From JACDER01 sp963842575 (GTDB taxonomy: Bacteria; Actinomycetota; Thermoleophilia; Gaiellales; Gaiellaceae): DNA of 64,000 bases. Made by a program: the position numbers and the translations under genes. Below, one piece after another: positions 16,827-24,454 of this stretch. Numbering within the stretch: the stretch's first letter is position 1; each line of letters starts with the position of its first letter. A model generated the notes under the pieces. It made no database searches. It was given only the letters and a program-made list of their open reading frames with translations, and was not told the DNA's origin. The stretch lies in assembly GCA_963842575.1 (NCBI GenBank), contig CAWJGS010000003.1, forward strand, positions 1 through 64,000. Reading direction: 5' to 3'.

Positions 16827-17167
16827 CGGCGGCCGAAGAACCAGCGTTCTAGGGGCTTGAGGAGCTCCTCGCGCACGAACGGCCGGATGTGCTCGGGCCG
16901 GCCGTCCTGCTCGGAGACGCGGACATCGTCCTCCAGCGTCGTGTTCGCGCACTCGAGCGCGTCCTGGAGCTCGTGCCCTTCGAAGACGTAGTCCTCGGGC
17001 CGAGCCTCGTGGCTCGGGCGATGCTCGGGATTGACGCAGCGGCCCACGGCCCACAGCCCGCCGGAGCGGCGCTCGATCCAGATCACGATCCGCTCGGGCG
17101 CGCCCGCATCGTCGAAGCCGTGTACCTCACGCTCCGCGAACCGGCCGGCGTCAGCCTTCCGCTTCAC
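16823..17167 (-). CDS. conserved hypothetical protein
   Basis: A 114-residue soluble, charged protein, MKRKADAGRFAEREVHGFDDAG onward. It has an IVIWIERRSGGLWAVGR strand-like core and a C-terminal REELLKPLERWFFGRR helix. No domain was recognised. It overlaps the downstream aldolase by 4 bp, so the two are coupled. The ATG at 17167 is 17 bp from the divergent small gene. Confidence 0.65.
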   Translation of the reverse strand: MKRKADAGRFAEREVHGFDDAGAPERIVIWIERRSGGLWAVGRCVNPEHRPSHEARPEDYVFEGHELQDALECANTTLEDDVRVSEQDGRPEHIRPFVREELLKPLERWFFGRR

Positions 17168-17184
17168 GCGATTACTCTACCGCC

Positions 17185-17436
17185 GTGGGCTGGCTTTCGA
17201 ATCTCTTCCGCAACCCGTTCTCGTTCCTCGGCACGCGCTCGGCCAAGGAGGAGCGGCTGGCCGCGTACGTCATCCGCGAGCACGACCGGGGACGGCCGCT
17301 GGCGGAGATCCTGGACGATCCCTACCTCCGCAACCGCGCAACCGAGCAGGAGCGGGCGCGGATCCTCGACCGTCCGGAGGTCGTGCACGCGCTCGGCCAG
17401 GACGTCGTCGAGAAGCTGCGCCCGCCTCAGACCTGA
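17185..17436 (+). CDS. small conserved hypothetical protein
   Basis: GTG-started protein of 83 aa with an amphipathic, tryptophan-containing N-terminus (GWLSNLFRNPFSFLG) that could touch a membrane. A helical charged body follows (KEERLAAYVIREHDRGRPLAEI). No domain was recognised. It is divergent from the 17167 gene and overlaps the convergent ornithine cyclodeaminase-like gene by 10 bp. Confidence 0.6.
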   Translation: MGWLSNLFRNPFSFLGTRSAKEERLAAYVIREHDRGRPLAEILDDPYLRNRATEQERARILDRPEVVHALGQDVVEKLRPPQT

Positions 17437-18350
17437 GTCCCCACGCCTGCCTCGAGCGCGCGCTCGACGGCGAGCGCGCCGATGGCGACGTCCCAGGCCG
17501 CGAGGCCGTTGGACTTGAAGACGACGATGTCCGCGTCCGACTGGCGTCCTTCGGTCTCGCCGGCCACGACCTCCTGCAGCTCGTGCACCTCGAGCCAGTC
17601 CAGGACGCCGTGCTCCACGGGCTCGATCAGATCGCCTGACTCGATGCGCGCCTGCTCGAGCGAGTCGCAGCAGACGAAGGCGGCCCGCCGGAGAACCTCG
17701 TCGTCGAGCTCGCGGGCGTTCGGCCGGTTCGCGCCCATGGCGCACACGAGCGTCCCCGGCTGCACCCAGTCGCCGCGCAGCACCGGGTCACGCGAGGTCG
17801 TGGCCGTCACCACGATCTCCTGCTCTCCGGCGTCTGCGTGGTTCTCGCCCGGCTCGGCTCCGGTTCGCTCGCAGAAGTCGGCCAGCCGCTCGGGCGTCCG
17901 GCAGTAGGCGACGACGCGTTCCAGGGAGGGAACCGCGGCGCGGATGCACGCGACCTGGCTCTCGGCCTGCCAGCCGCAGCCGATCACGCCCAGGGAGCGA
18001 GCGCCGGGCCTGGCCAGGTGGCGCGCCGCGACACCGCTCGCGGCGCCCGTGCGCAGCTGCCCAAGCCGGTCCGCCTCGATCACGGCGACCGTCTCTCCCG
18101 GCTTGAAGAGGCTGACGACGAACGTCGTTCCTTCCCCCGAGGCGAGGTAGGTCTTCGAGCCGGCGAGGTCGAGCTCCGCGTCCGCCGCCCCCATCACCGC
18201 GAGCGCCCCGTCGGGCATCCGCAGCCGCCGTCGCGGCATGTTCTCGATCGCCCCCCGCGCGAGCCGGTGGAAGCACTCTTCGATCGCGTGCACGGCCTCC
18301 GCGGGCGAGATGAGGCCGTCGACGTCCCTCTCCGTCAGATACAGCGGCAC
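17427..18350 (-). CDS. ornithine cyclodeaminase/mu-crystallin family protein
   Basis: NAD(P)-dependent enzyme of 307 aa. Its Rossmann motif VIGCGWQAESQVACI lies in the middle; the N-terminal half contains the active-site AGSKTYLAS lysine region and RTGAASGVAARHLARP. The family covers ornithine cyclodeaminase, ketimine reductase and alanine dehydrogenase, so the substrate is open. GTG start at 18350 with RVPLYLTERDVDG; the longer frame to 18467 lacks family character. It follows the DUF421 gene by 10 bp on the same strand. Confidence 0.87.
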   Translation of the reverse strand: MPLYLTERDVDGLISPAEAVHAIEECFHRLARGAIENMPRRRLRMPDGALAVMGAADAELDLAGSKTYLASGEGTTFVVSLFKPGETVAVIEADRLGQLRTGAASGVAARHLARPGARSLGVIGCGWQAESQVACIRAAVPSLERVVAYCRTPERLADFCERTGAEPGENHADAGEQEIVVTATTSRDPVLRGDWVQPGTLVCAMGANRPNARELDDEVLRRAAFVCCDSLEQARIESGDLIEPVEHGVLDWLEVHELQEVVAGETEGRQSDADIVVFKSNGLAAWDVAIGALAVERALEAGVGTQV

Positions 18351-18360
18351 GCGCGAGAGT

Positions 18361-18807
18361 CTAGGAGGACTTCTTAGGGATGAAGCTGATCTGCCCCGAC
18401 GTCTCGACCACGGCCCAGGCGATGTCGTCGATCGATGCGAGCTGCTGAAGGCGCGCCGCCTCCGCAAGCTCGCCCACGGTGATCCGCTCCCGCTTGAGGT
18501 TCGCCTCGATCACCTTCCCGTCCTGGACGACGACGATCGGATACCCCTCGAGCACGGGCCGAATCCACTTGAACTTGAAGTTGAGATACGAGGTCCCGAC
18601 CTGGAGCAAGGCGAACGTCCCGACCGCGATCATCGCCCCGGTGACCGAATAGTCGCTCTGGGTCAGGCCTTGCTGGAGAGCGTCGCCGATGATGATGAGG
18701 AGGACGAGGTCGAAGGGCTGGAGGGACGACAGCTCGCGGCGACCTGCCAGCCGCATCAGCAGGAAGACGAAGACGTAGAGGACAACTGCGCGGATCGCGA
18801 TATCCAT
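18361..18807 (-). CDS. DUF421 (YetF-like) membrane protein
   Basis: A 148-residue protein with two or three N-terminal transmembrane helices (AVVLYVFVFLLMRLAG; FDLVLLIIIGDALQQ; AMIAVGTFALLQVG). The DUF421 signature RLAGRRELSSLQPFDLVLL leads into a cytoplasmic domain with VVVQDGKVIEANLKRERI. Relatives in Bacillus are sporulation-linked membrane proteins of unclear role. It is 3 bp downstream of the membrane-anchored gene at 18811, so both are likely cotranscribed. Confidence 0.85.
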   Translation of the reverse strand: MDIAIRAVVLYVFVFLLMRLAGRRELSSLQPFDLVLLIIIGDALQQGLTQSDYSVTGAMIAVGTFALLQVGTSYLNFKFKWIRPVLEGYPIVVVQDGKVIEANLKRERITVGELAEAARLQQLASIDDIAWAVVETSGQISFIPKKSS

Positions 18808-18810
18808 GAG

Positions 18811-19335
18811 CTACGGGAAGATCCTCACGTCGCGGCTCGACGTTAGTAGCAGGGTCTGGCCGTCGAAGAGCCGCGTTTCCTCCGTTCGGCTGCCGAACGT
18901 CGTCGGGTTCACTTGCATCTGGATGTAGAGCGAGTACTCCTGCCCCTGGGGGATGTGCCCGAGGTCGAAGGACAGCGACCCGTTCTTGCTCGCCTCGCCG
19001 ATGGGAGAGGGCTCGATCGTGTTGAACGTGATGCCCTCGATCCACTCGGGGGAGAGGACGACGATCGCGTCCTTGATCTCCTGGGTTGCCAAGATTCTCA
19101 GCCGCGTCTGGAAGACGAGGCCGCTGCGGAGCGTGTCGGGAGAGCGAATCGCCAGCGTGGCCGCCGGAGCGGTCGTCGAAGACGTCGTGGCACGCTGGCC
19201 GAACACGTTGAGGAGCGCGAGGATCACGAACGCGGTGAGCGCCAGGAGTAGGGTCCGCCGGACCCAGAGCTCCTTCGAGCGTTTCGCCAAGTCGCGATCG
19301 CGCTTGAGGACGATGGTGTCCGGGATGTCCGGCAC
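18811..19335 (-). CDS. membrane-anchored hypothetical protein
   Basis: A 174-residue protein: charged cytoplasmic start (MPDIPDTIVLKRDRDLAKRSKE), one transmembrane helix at about residues 29-46 (LLLALTAFVILALLNVFG), then an extracytoplasmic beta-rich domain with SPEWIEGITFNTIEPSP and LDLGHIPQGQ-like strands resembling an immunoglobulin-type fold. No family was recognised. It precedes the DUF421 gene by 3 bp, suggesting a shared envelope function. Confidence 0.7.
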   Translation of the reverse strand: MPDIPDTIVLKRDRDLAKRSKELWVRRTLLLALTAFVILALLNVFGQRATTSSTTAPAATLAIRSPDTLRSGLVFQTRLRILATQEIKDAIVVLSPEWIEGITFNTIEPSPIGEASKNGSLSFDLGHIPQGQEYSLYIQMQVNPTTFGSRTEETRLFDGQTLLLTSSRDVRIFP

Positions 19336-19391
19336 GCGGCCCCATTCGGCGGACCTGACCTCTGTCCTGCGCGGCTAGACTGGCCGTCCGG

Positions 19392-19464
19392 GCGCCCGTA
19401 GCTCAGGGGATAGAGCGCTGCCCTGCGGAGGCAGAGGTCGCAAGTTCGAATCTTGCCGGGCGCA
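19392..19464 (+). tRNA. tRNA-Arg, anticodon GCG
   Basis: A complete cloverleaf: acceptor GCGCCCG/CGGGCGC, D-stem GCTC/GAGC, anticodon stem CTGCC/GGCAG around the loop CTGCGGA, a 5-nt variable loop, T-stem GCAAG/CTTGC with TTCGAAT. The discriminator is A19464 and CCA is not encoded. The anticodon (34-36) is GCG, reading CGC/CGU. A20 in the D-loop and A73 agree with arginine identity. The usual bacterial isoacceptor for this box has A34 (ACG), so G34 is unusual. Confidence 0.93.
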
Positions 19465-19468
19465 TAGG

Positions 19469-19514
19469 CCGCCGAAAATCAGCCGCGCTTCGCGCGGCGT
19501 GCGATTTTCGGCGG
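19469..19514 (+). terminator. long inverted repeat just after the tRNA
   Basis: Outer arms CCGCCGAAAATC (19469-19480) and GATTTTCGGCGG (19503-19514) are perfectly complementary over 12 bp. An inner stem GCCGCGC/GCGCGGC (19482-19488, 19492-19498) closes a UUC loop. It starts 5 nt after the tRNA 3' end, which fits a transcription terminator or processing signal, although no T-run follows. A repetitive palindrome is the alternative. Confidence 0.5.
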
Positions 19515-19646
19515 GAAAGGCGACTTGGATTCGAGCAGCACATGCGCGCACGGGCAGAGCCCGCGCGCGCCAGGACGCGGCTCATGCCACCTGGGTGATG
19601 CACTGACACGCGGCGATGTCCGAACCGGCCGACGGAGGATGCGGAG

Positions 19647-20342
19647 GTGCCCGAGGGGCTCTCCCCCACCGAGGTCGGCAAGGAGATCGGCGAGCACGCT
19701 GAGCGCCACGGCGAGCATCGGCACCGCCACGATCGCGCGATCTCCATCGCCGAGGCGATTCTCCTCTCGATCGTGACGCTCACCGCCGCCTGGTCCGGCT
19801 ATTCGGCGGCCAAGTGGAACACCGAGTCGTCACTCAAACTGGCCAAGGGGACCGCCGTGCGGGCGAAGGCGAACCGCGCGTTCCAGGGGTCGCTGACGGT
19901 GCGCTCCCAGGACGCGGCGAACTTCAACGCCTGGTTCGCCGCCTACCTCTCGGGCAAGAAGCAGGAGCAGCTCGTCGCCGAGAAGCGCTTCCGGACGCAG
20001 TACGACGTCGCCTTCAAGGCATGGCTTGCGACCAGGCCGTTCACCAATCCGAACGCGCCGAAGGGCCCGCAGTACATGCCGCAGTACAAGCCCCCCGGTG
20101 CCGCGCTCTCGAAGCGGCTGGACGCAGAGGCTGACGAGCTCTACGCCGAGGGCCAGCACGCGGGCGAGACGAGCGACAAGTACATCCGCGTGACGGTTAT
20201 CCTCGCCAGCGTCCTCTTCCTCGTCGGGCTCAGCAGCCACTTCCCGTTCCGGTCCGTGCGCATCGGGCTGGTTATCGTCGGAACCGTGTTGCTGATCCTC
20301 GCCGGAGTCCAGCTTCTCCAGCTACCGGGTCTTCCGGCCTGA
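19647..20342 (+). CDS. conserved membrane protein, coiled middle region
   Basis: A 231-residue protein from a GTG at 19647 with GGAGG eight bases upstream. A histidine-rich charged start (EHAERHGEHRHRHDRA) precedes a transmembrane helix near residues 36-52. A long helical charged segment with KRFRTQYDVAFKAWLATRPF follows, then two C-terminal helices (VTVILASVLFLVGLSS; IGLVIVGTVLLILAGV). The layout is like DUF4337-type membrane proteins, but that is a weak guess. It is 12 bp before the SRPBCC gene. Confidence 0.72.
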   Translation: MPEGLSPTEVGKEIGEHAERHGEHRHRHDRAISIAEAILLSIVTLTAAWSGYSAAKWNTESSLKLAKGTAVRAKANRAFQGSLTVRSQDAANFNAWFAAYLSGKKQEQLVAEKRFRTQYDVAFKAWLATRPFTNPNAPKGPQYMPQYKPPGAALSKRLDAEADELYAEGQHAGETSDKYIRVTVILASVLFLVGLSSHFPFRSVRIGLVIVGTVLLILAGVQLLQLPGLPA

Positions 20343-20354
20343 AAGGAGATCCAG

Positions 20355-20795
20355 ATGGCCCCGATTACCGCCAGCGTCGAGATCGACTGCCCGCCCGAAA
20401 AGGTCTTCGACTACCTCTCTCAGCTCGACCGGCAGGGCGAGTGGCAAGACGCGGTCAAGAGCATCGAGGTGCTGACCCCAGGCCCGACGGCTGTCGGCAC
20501 CCGGGCGCGGATCGTCCGAGAAGGACCCGGGGGCGACCAGACGATCACCTACGAGATAACCGAGGTCGACCGCCCGCGATCGTCCGCCTTCAAGGGAATC
20601 GACGGATCGATCAGGCCGATGGGCCGGTACGTCCTCACGCCCCTCGACGGCGGAGCGCGGACGAAGTACGACTTCGAGTTCGACTTCGAGACGCACGGGC
20701 TGACCGGGAAGATGTTCGGCAAGGTGGCCCGCCGCGGCGCCGAGAAGGAGCTCCCCGAGGATCTCGCTCGGCTGAAGGCGAAGCTCGAGGGCTAG
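20355..20795 (+). CDS. SRPBCC/polyketide cyclase-like protein
   Basis: A 146-residue START/Bet v1-like protein: MAPITASVEIDCPPEKVFDYLSQLDRQGEWQD is the classic SRPBCC start, with a YVLTPLDGGARTKYDFEFDF strand pair and a C-terminal helix. Such proteins bind hydrophobic ligands in a central cavity; the ligand is unknown. A strong ribosome binding site (GAAAGGAGAT) precedes the ATG. Probably cotranscribed with the upstream membrane protein. Confidence 0.85.
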   Translation: MAPITASVEIDCPPEKVFDYLSQLDRQGEWQDAVKSIEVLTPGPTAVGTRARIVREGPGGDQTITYEITEVDRPRSSAFKGIDGSIRPMGRYVLTPLDGGARTKYDFEFDFETHGLTGKMFGKVARRGAEKELPEDLARLKAKLEG

Positions 20796-21481
20796 TAGCT
20801 GATCTCGAGCTCGGCGTCTGCCGGAACCGATGTGCGGACATACGCGAGCGCGACGCCCGGAACGGCGCTCGTGACGCGCCCGACGACCTTCCCGTCGTAG
20901 CGAAGGTCCGCGCCCGGCGGCGCGTCAATCCGCAACACGCGCAACCCGCGGTTCGCGTGCCCGCGGTAGTGCAGCCGTGCGACCGGCTCCTGGCCGGGAT
21001 AGCAGCCCTTGGTGAAGGAGATGTGCGTGCGGTCGAGGCCCGCCTCGGCAGGGAGGATCGACTCATCGATCTCGTTCCCCCATGCAGGCACACCCGCCTC
21101 GATCCGCGCGCGCTCGAGATCGTCCGCGGTCGCGGTTGGCTCTGCGCCGGCGTCGAGCTGCTCCTCCGCGACAGAGAAGTCGCCGTCCCAGACGAGCGCG
21201 GAAGTGTGCGCCTCCGGCTCGATCTCGCACTTGGCCGCGAACCGTGCACGCAACAGCGCCGACCGCACGGTCTCGCCGAGCCCTCGCTCGGTGAGAAGCA
21301 GGAAGTCGTCGGCCGCCCGGCGCACCACGCGCATCGGCGCGATGATCCGCCCCTTCGGCGTCAGCAGCAGCGCGTCGCACGGTGCCTCCGTGACGTCGTT
21401 CGAGAGCATCCGCTGGAGGAAATCCTCGGCATCCGGCCCGCGCACGCCGACGAAGTCCCGCTGCCGTTCCGCGATGGGCAT
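20792..21481 (-). CDS. ygfZ: folate-binding protein YgfZ
   Basis: A 229-residue GcvT-like protein with the YgfZ signature KGCYPGQE at residues 158-165, including the conserved cysteine. YgfZ proteins use folate to support maintenance of iron-sulfur enzymes such as radical-SAM enzymes. The N-terminal half (FVGVRGPDAEDFLQRMLSNDV) and LLLTPKGRIIAPM are typical. It is short compared with E. coli YgfZ (about 326 aa) but normal for actinobacteria. Convergent 4-bp overlap with the SRPBCC gene. The window also has iron-sulfur-dependent LipA and NDH-1. Confidence 0.87.
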   Translation of the reverse strand: MPIAERQRDFVGVRGPDAEDFLQRMLSNDVTEAPCDALLLTPKGRIIAPMRVVRRAADDFLLLTERGLGETVRSALLRARFAAKCEIEPEAHTSALVWDGDFSVAEEQLDAGAEPTATADDLERARIEAGVPAWGNEIDESILPAEAGLDRTHISFTKGCYPGQEPVARLHYRGHANRGLRVLRIDAPPGADLRYDGKVVGRVTSAVPGVALAYVRTSVPADAELEISY

Positions 21482-21503
21482 CGCGAACTAGTCTAGGCCG
21501 CAC

Positions 21504-22109
21504 GTGTTTCGCTCCAGAGCGGAGAAGAAAGTCGCGGACGCCGGGTACGACCCGGCCCGCCTCCCGCCCGGCCAGTATCTGACGGAGAAGTGGCCGGTCC
21601 TGCATGCGGGGACGGTCCCGAAGGTCGATCTCGCGACCTGGGACTTCCGGGTCTGGGGCGAAGTCGAGAACCCGATCCGGCTGTCGTGGGAAGAGCTCGA
21701 GTACCTGCCGGCGGCCGAGGTCACGGTGGACATCCACTGCGTCACGCGCTGGAGCCGCTTCGACACCAGCTTCCGCGGAGTGCACTGGCGCGATCTCGCC
21801 GAGCTGGTGCGGCCGAAGCCCTCTGCGCGCTTCGTCGTCGCCTACGCAGAGCAGGGCTACACGTCCAACCTGCCGCTCGAGGCGCTCGAGGCGGACGACG
21901 CGTTGATCGCGTACGAAGCGGACGGCGAGCCGCTCACGCCCGACCACGGCTGGCCGCTGCGCCTAATGGTTCCGAGCCGATACTTCTGGAAGAGCGCGAA
22001 GTGGCTGCGCGGGCTCGAGCTGCTCGACCATGACCAGCAAGGGTTCTGGGAGCGGTACGGCTACAACAACAACGCCGACTTCTGGAATGAGGAGCGCTAC
22101 GGGTTCTAG
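21504..22109 (+). CDS. sulfite oxidase-like (molybdopterin) oxidoreductase
   Basis: A 201-residue protein with the sulfite-oxidase molybdopterin fold. C79 in VTVDIHCVTRWS is the molybdenum ligand; FRGVHWRDLAEL and YAEQGYTSNLPLEAL form the cofactor site, and GWPLRLMVPSRYFWKSAKWLRGL is the conserved C-terminal block. The absence of a signal peptide and the short length fit the cytoplasmic YedY-related actinobacterial subgroup. GTG start at 21504. Electron acceptor and substrate are unknown. Confidence 0.87.
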   Translation: MFRSRAEKKVADAGYDPARLPPGQYLTEKWPVLHAGTVPKVDLATWDFRVWGEVENPIRLSWEELEYLPAAEVTVDIHCVTRWSRFDTSFRGVHWRDLAELVRPKPSARFVVAYAEQGYTSNLPLEALEADDALIAYEADGEPLTPDHGWPLRLMVPSRYFWKSAKWLRGLELLDHDQQGFWERYGYNNNADFWNEERYGF

Positions 22110-22195
22110 GTGGGCGGCAGCGGTAGCGGTCGCGGCGGTCGTGGTCGCGAGTGCGAGCACCGCCGCTGCCGGTACGTACGGAGTGTCGTCATGAC
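22087..22195 (+). pseudogene. signal-peptide stub of a broken secreted-protein gene
   Basis: An ATG at 22087 inside the end of the oxidoreductase gene opens a 35-codon frame: MRSATGSRWAAAVAVAA, then VVVASASTAAAG, an obvious export signal with an Ala-x-Ala type end, followed within eight codons by a TGA at 22193-22195. The mature protein is missing. It looks like the 5' end of a gene whose body was lost or frameshifted. Confidence 0.5.
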
Positions 22196-22301
22196 GGGCA
22201 CGGTCGGCGAGCGGCTCGCCGTCTACCGCATTCCGTGCACACGATTCGACGCGATCCTGCCCAGGTAGTCCGGGCGGATCTGGCAACGTTCGTCCCCTGC
22301 G

Positions 22302-22421
22302 ATGCCCTTCGAGGTTCAGAGCGGCACAGTTATCGCCGGTTTTCGCGTGGAGTCGTTGCTCGGCCAGGGCGCGATGGGCACCGTCTACCTGGCGGAGGAG
22401 ACGAACACCGGCCGGCATGGA
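22302..22421 (+). pseudogene. truncated Ser/Thr protein kinase N-terminus
   Basis: MPFEVQSGTVIAGFRVESLLGQGAMGTVYLAEETNTGR is the start of a PknB-type kinase: the glycine-rich loop GQGAMGTVYLAEE is complete. After about 40 residues the kinase ends abruptly and unrelated sequence follows to a stop at 22513 in another frame (ending CGSLREAIRSLQ). The catalytic loop, DFG and all later parts are absent, so this is a remnant. The 22110-22528 stretch otherwise holds no intact gene. Confidence 0.65.
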
Positions 22422-22528
22422 CGCCCAACCGCGCCTCCGCCTTCACCGTCACGCTCTCCGGCAGGACGAGGAAGTGCGGCTCGCTGCGAGAGGCGATCAG
22501 ATCGCTCCAGTGAGCGTGTGAATGGCCT

Positions 22529-23449
22529 CTACGCCACCGGGCTGGGCAGCGGGCGGCCTTCGAGCGCGGCGATGATGTTCTCGGCCGCGAGCCGGCTCAT
22601 TGCGGTGCGCGCTTCCACCGTCGCCGATGCGGTGTGCGGCTCCAGAACGACGTTTTCGAGCTCCACCAGCCCGGGCGCGAGCTCGGGCTCGTGCTCGTAG
22701 ACGTCGAGCCCCGCGCCGCCGATCCGGCCGGCTTGCAGCGCGTCGACAAGCGCCGCCTCGTCCACCACCGGGCCGCGCGCGGTGTTGACGAGGATCGCCC
22801 CGGGCTTCATCGCCTCGAGCTCGGGGGCGCCGAGCAAGTGGTGCGCCTCCGGCGTGAGGGGGACATGGAGCGAGACGACGTCCGCGCGCGCCAGGGCTGC
22901 GCCGAGGTCGTCGTTTCGCCCGGCGGTCTCGACCGTCATGCCGAAGCCCGCCTCGGCGATGTGCGCGACTGCCCGCCCGATGCGCCCCGCGCCGACGACG
23001 AGCAGCGTCCTGCCGCGCAGCTCCACGCCGAGCAGAAAGCTCGGCCCCCAGCGGCGGAAGCGGCGCTCGCGCACGATCCGGTCTCCTTCGACGATGCGCC
23101 GGGCGACGGCGAGGATCAGCGCGATCGTGTGCTCGGCCACCGCTTGCGTGAGGACGTCCGGTGTGTTGCCTATTCTGACATCACGCGATGCAGCCGCTCT
23201 CAGATCCACGTTGTCGTAGCCAACGGCGAAGTTCGAGACGACCCGAAGTTGCGGGCCGGCCGCCTCGAGCACCTCCGCGTCGATCCGGTCGATCAGGAGC
23301 GCGAGGATCGCGTCGGCGCCGGCGACGAGTCCCTGGAGCTCGGCCGGCTCGTACGCATCCTCCGACGGTCCGATCGTCACGTCATATCCGCGCTCGCGGA
23401 GCATCTCCACGGCCGGGGGCGGCACTGGATGCGTTACGACGACACGCAC
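22529..23449 (-). CDS. D-2-hydroxyacid dehydrogenase (glyoxylate/hydroxypyruvate reductase-like)
   Basis: A 306-residue NAD(P)-dependent enzyme. Its Rossmann motif is VVGAGRIGRAVAHIAEAG; catalytic residues are R in NTARGPVVDEAAL, the following E, and H in LEPHTASAT. The N-terminal substrate half has VVSNFAVGYDNVDLRAA. The pattern is closest to GhrB/GyaR-type glyoxylate-hydroxypyruvate reductases that remove or recycle C2/C3 acids. ATG at 23449. It stands alone between debris and the Kelch-protein gene. Confidence 0.9.
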   Translation of the reverse strand: MRVVVTHPVPPPAVEMLRERGYDVTIGPSEDAYEPAELQGLVAGADAILALLIDRIDAEVLEAAGPQLRVVSNFAVGYDNVDLRAAASRDVRIGNTPDVLTQAVAEHTIALILAVARRIVEGDRIVRERRFRRWGPSFLLGVELRGRTLLVVGAGRIGRAVAHIAEAGFGMTVETAGRNDDLGAALARADVVSLHVPLTPEAHHLLGAPELEAMKPGAILVNTARGPVVDEAALVDALQAGRIGGAGLDVYEHEPELAPGLVELENVVLEPHTASATVEARTAMSRLAAENIIAALEGRPLPSPVA

Positions 23450-23468
23450 CCGCGCACCGTTACAAACC

Positions 23469-24362
23469 TCAGCCGGTGAAGCGGTCGACCAGGCGGCTCC
23501 CGTACGACCCGTGGCTGTCGCCGGGTGTCCGGCTTCCGCCCACTACGTAGACCGCGTTCCTGAAGACGACCGCGCGCGCGTAGTTCCGCGCCTTCGGCAG
23601 CAGGGCCACTTTCGCCCAGACCGTCGACCCCGCCGTCAGCCGGTAGACGTCGCGCAACGTCTTGAACCGGGCCTGGGACTCGCCGCCGAAGACGTAGATC
23701 GCGTCGTGGAAGACGGTGGCGCCGGCCGTCCCGCGCGGCGGAATGGACGGGCCGTTCGACCAGGTATCGGACGTGGCGTCGTAGACGAACACGTCGCCGT
23801 AGTCGCTCGTCCCGCTGCGGCCTCCGATGGCGTACAGCCTGCCGTGGAAGACGACGGCCGCCGGGCTGCCTTCGGCGCGCGGGAGCGGCGCCGCTTCGCT
23901 CCATGAGCCGGTCGCGGGGTCGTAGACGGAGTGGTCGGCGATCGTCGACTCGGAGTTCCCGCCGCCCACGACGTGGATCTTTCCGTCGAGCACGGCCGCC
24001 GCCTGGCCGCCGCGCGGCGCCGGAAGCGGAGCCGCCCTGCTCCAGCGGCGGCTCGCAGTGTCGTAGACGCGCACCGTCGATTCCGGCCGGTTCGACGAGC
24101 CGGAGAAGCCGCCGATGACGTAGATCTTCCGGGCCAGCGAGACCGCCGCCGGGGCGTTCACCTTCCCTCCCGGCAGGATCGTCTCGCGGCGCCACTTCTT
24201 CCCGTCGAAGCGGTCGACGACCGCTGTGCTCGGTCCGCCGAGAACGTAGATGGAGCCGTGCTCCACGACCACAGCGTGCGCTGAGCGGGGATGGGGGAGC
24301 TTCGGCGCCTTCGACCAGGCACCGACCGCGGCGACCAGCACGACGAGGAAGAGCAGACGCAC
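23469..24362 (-). CDS. secreted Kelch-repeat beta-propeller protein
   Basis: A 297-residue protein: short signal peptide (RLLFLVVLVAAVGAW), then about six Kelch blades with the diagnostic VLGG, VIGGFSG, VVGGGNS, AIGGRSG, VFGGESQ and VVGGSRT turns and paired aromatic/tryptophan positions. GTG start at 24362. Exported Kelch proteins bind carbohydrates or act as oxidases, but no galactose-oxidase copper ligands are seen here. Function unknown. It is divergent from the next propeller gene. Confidence 0.82.
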   Translation of the reverse strand: MRLLFLVVLVAAVGAWSKAPKLPHPRSAHAVVVEHGSIYVLGGPSTAVVDRFDGKKWRRETILPGGKVNAPAAVSLARKIYVIGGFSGSSNRPESTVRVYDTASRRWSRAAPLPAPRGGQAAAVLDGKIHVVGGGNSESTIADHSVYDPATGSWSEAAPLPRAEGSPAAVVFHGRLYAIGGRSGTSDYGDVFVYDATSDTWSNGPSIPPRGTAGATVFHDAIYVFGGESQARFKTLRDVYRLTAGSTVWAKVALLPKARNYARAVVFRNAVYVVGGSRTPGDSHGSYGSRLVDRFTG

Positions 24363-24454
24363 AACGACGATGGTGCGGACGAGTGCGCCCGTCCGCCACA
24401 GGTTGACGAAAACCTTTGCAAACTCGGAAACACGCCGCCCGTCGGAACGATCGA

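Noticed and set aside
19403..19783. Minus-strand frame containing RPARFELATSAS
   Set aside because: This is the common spurious translation of a tRNA's complementary strand.
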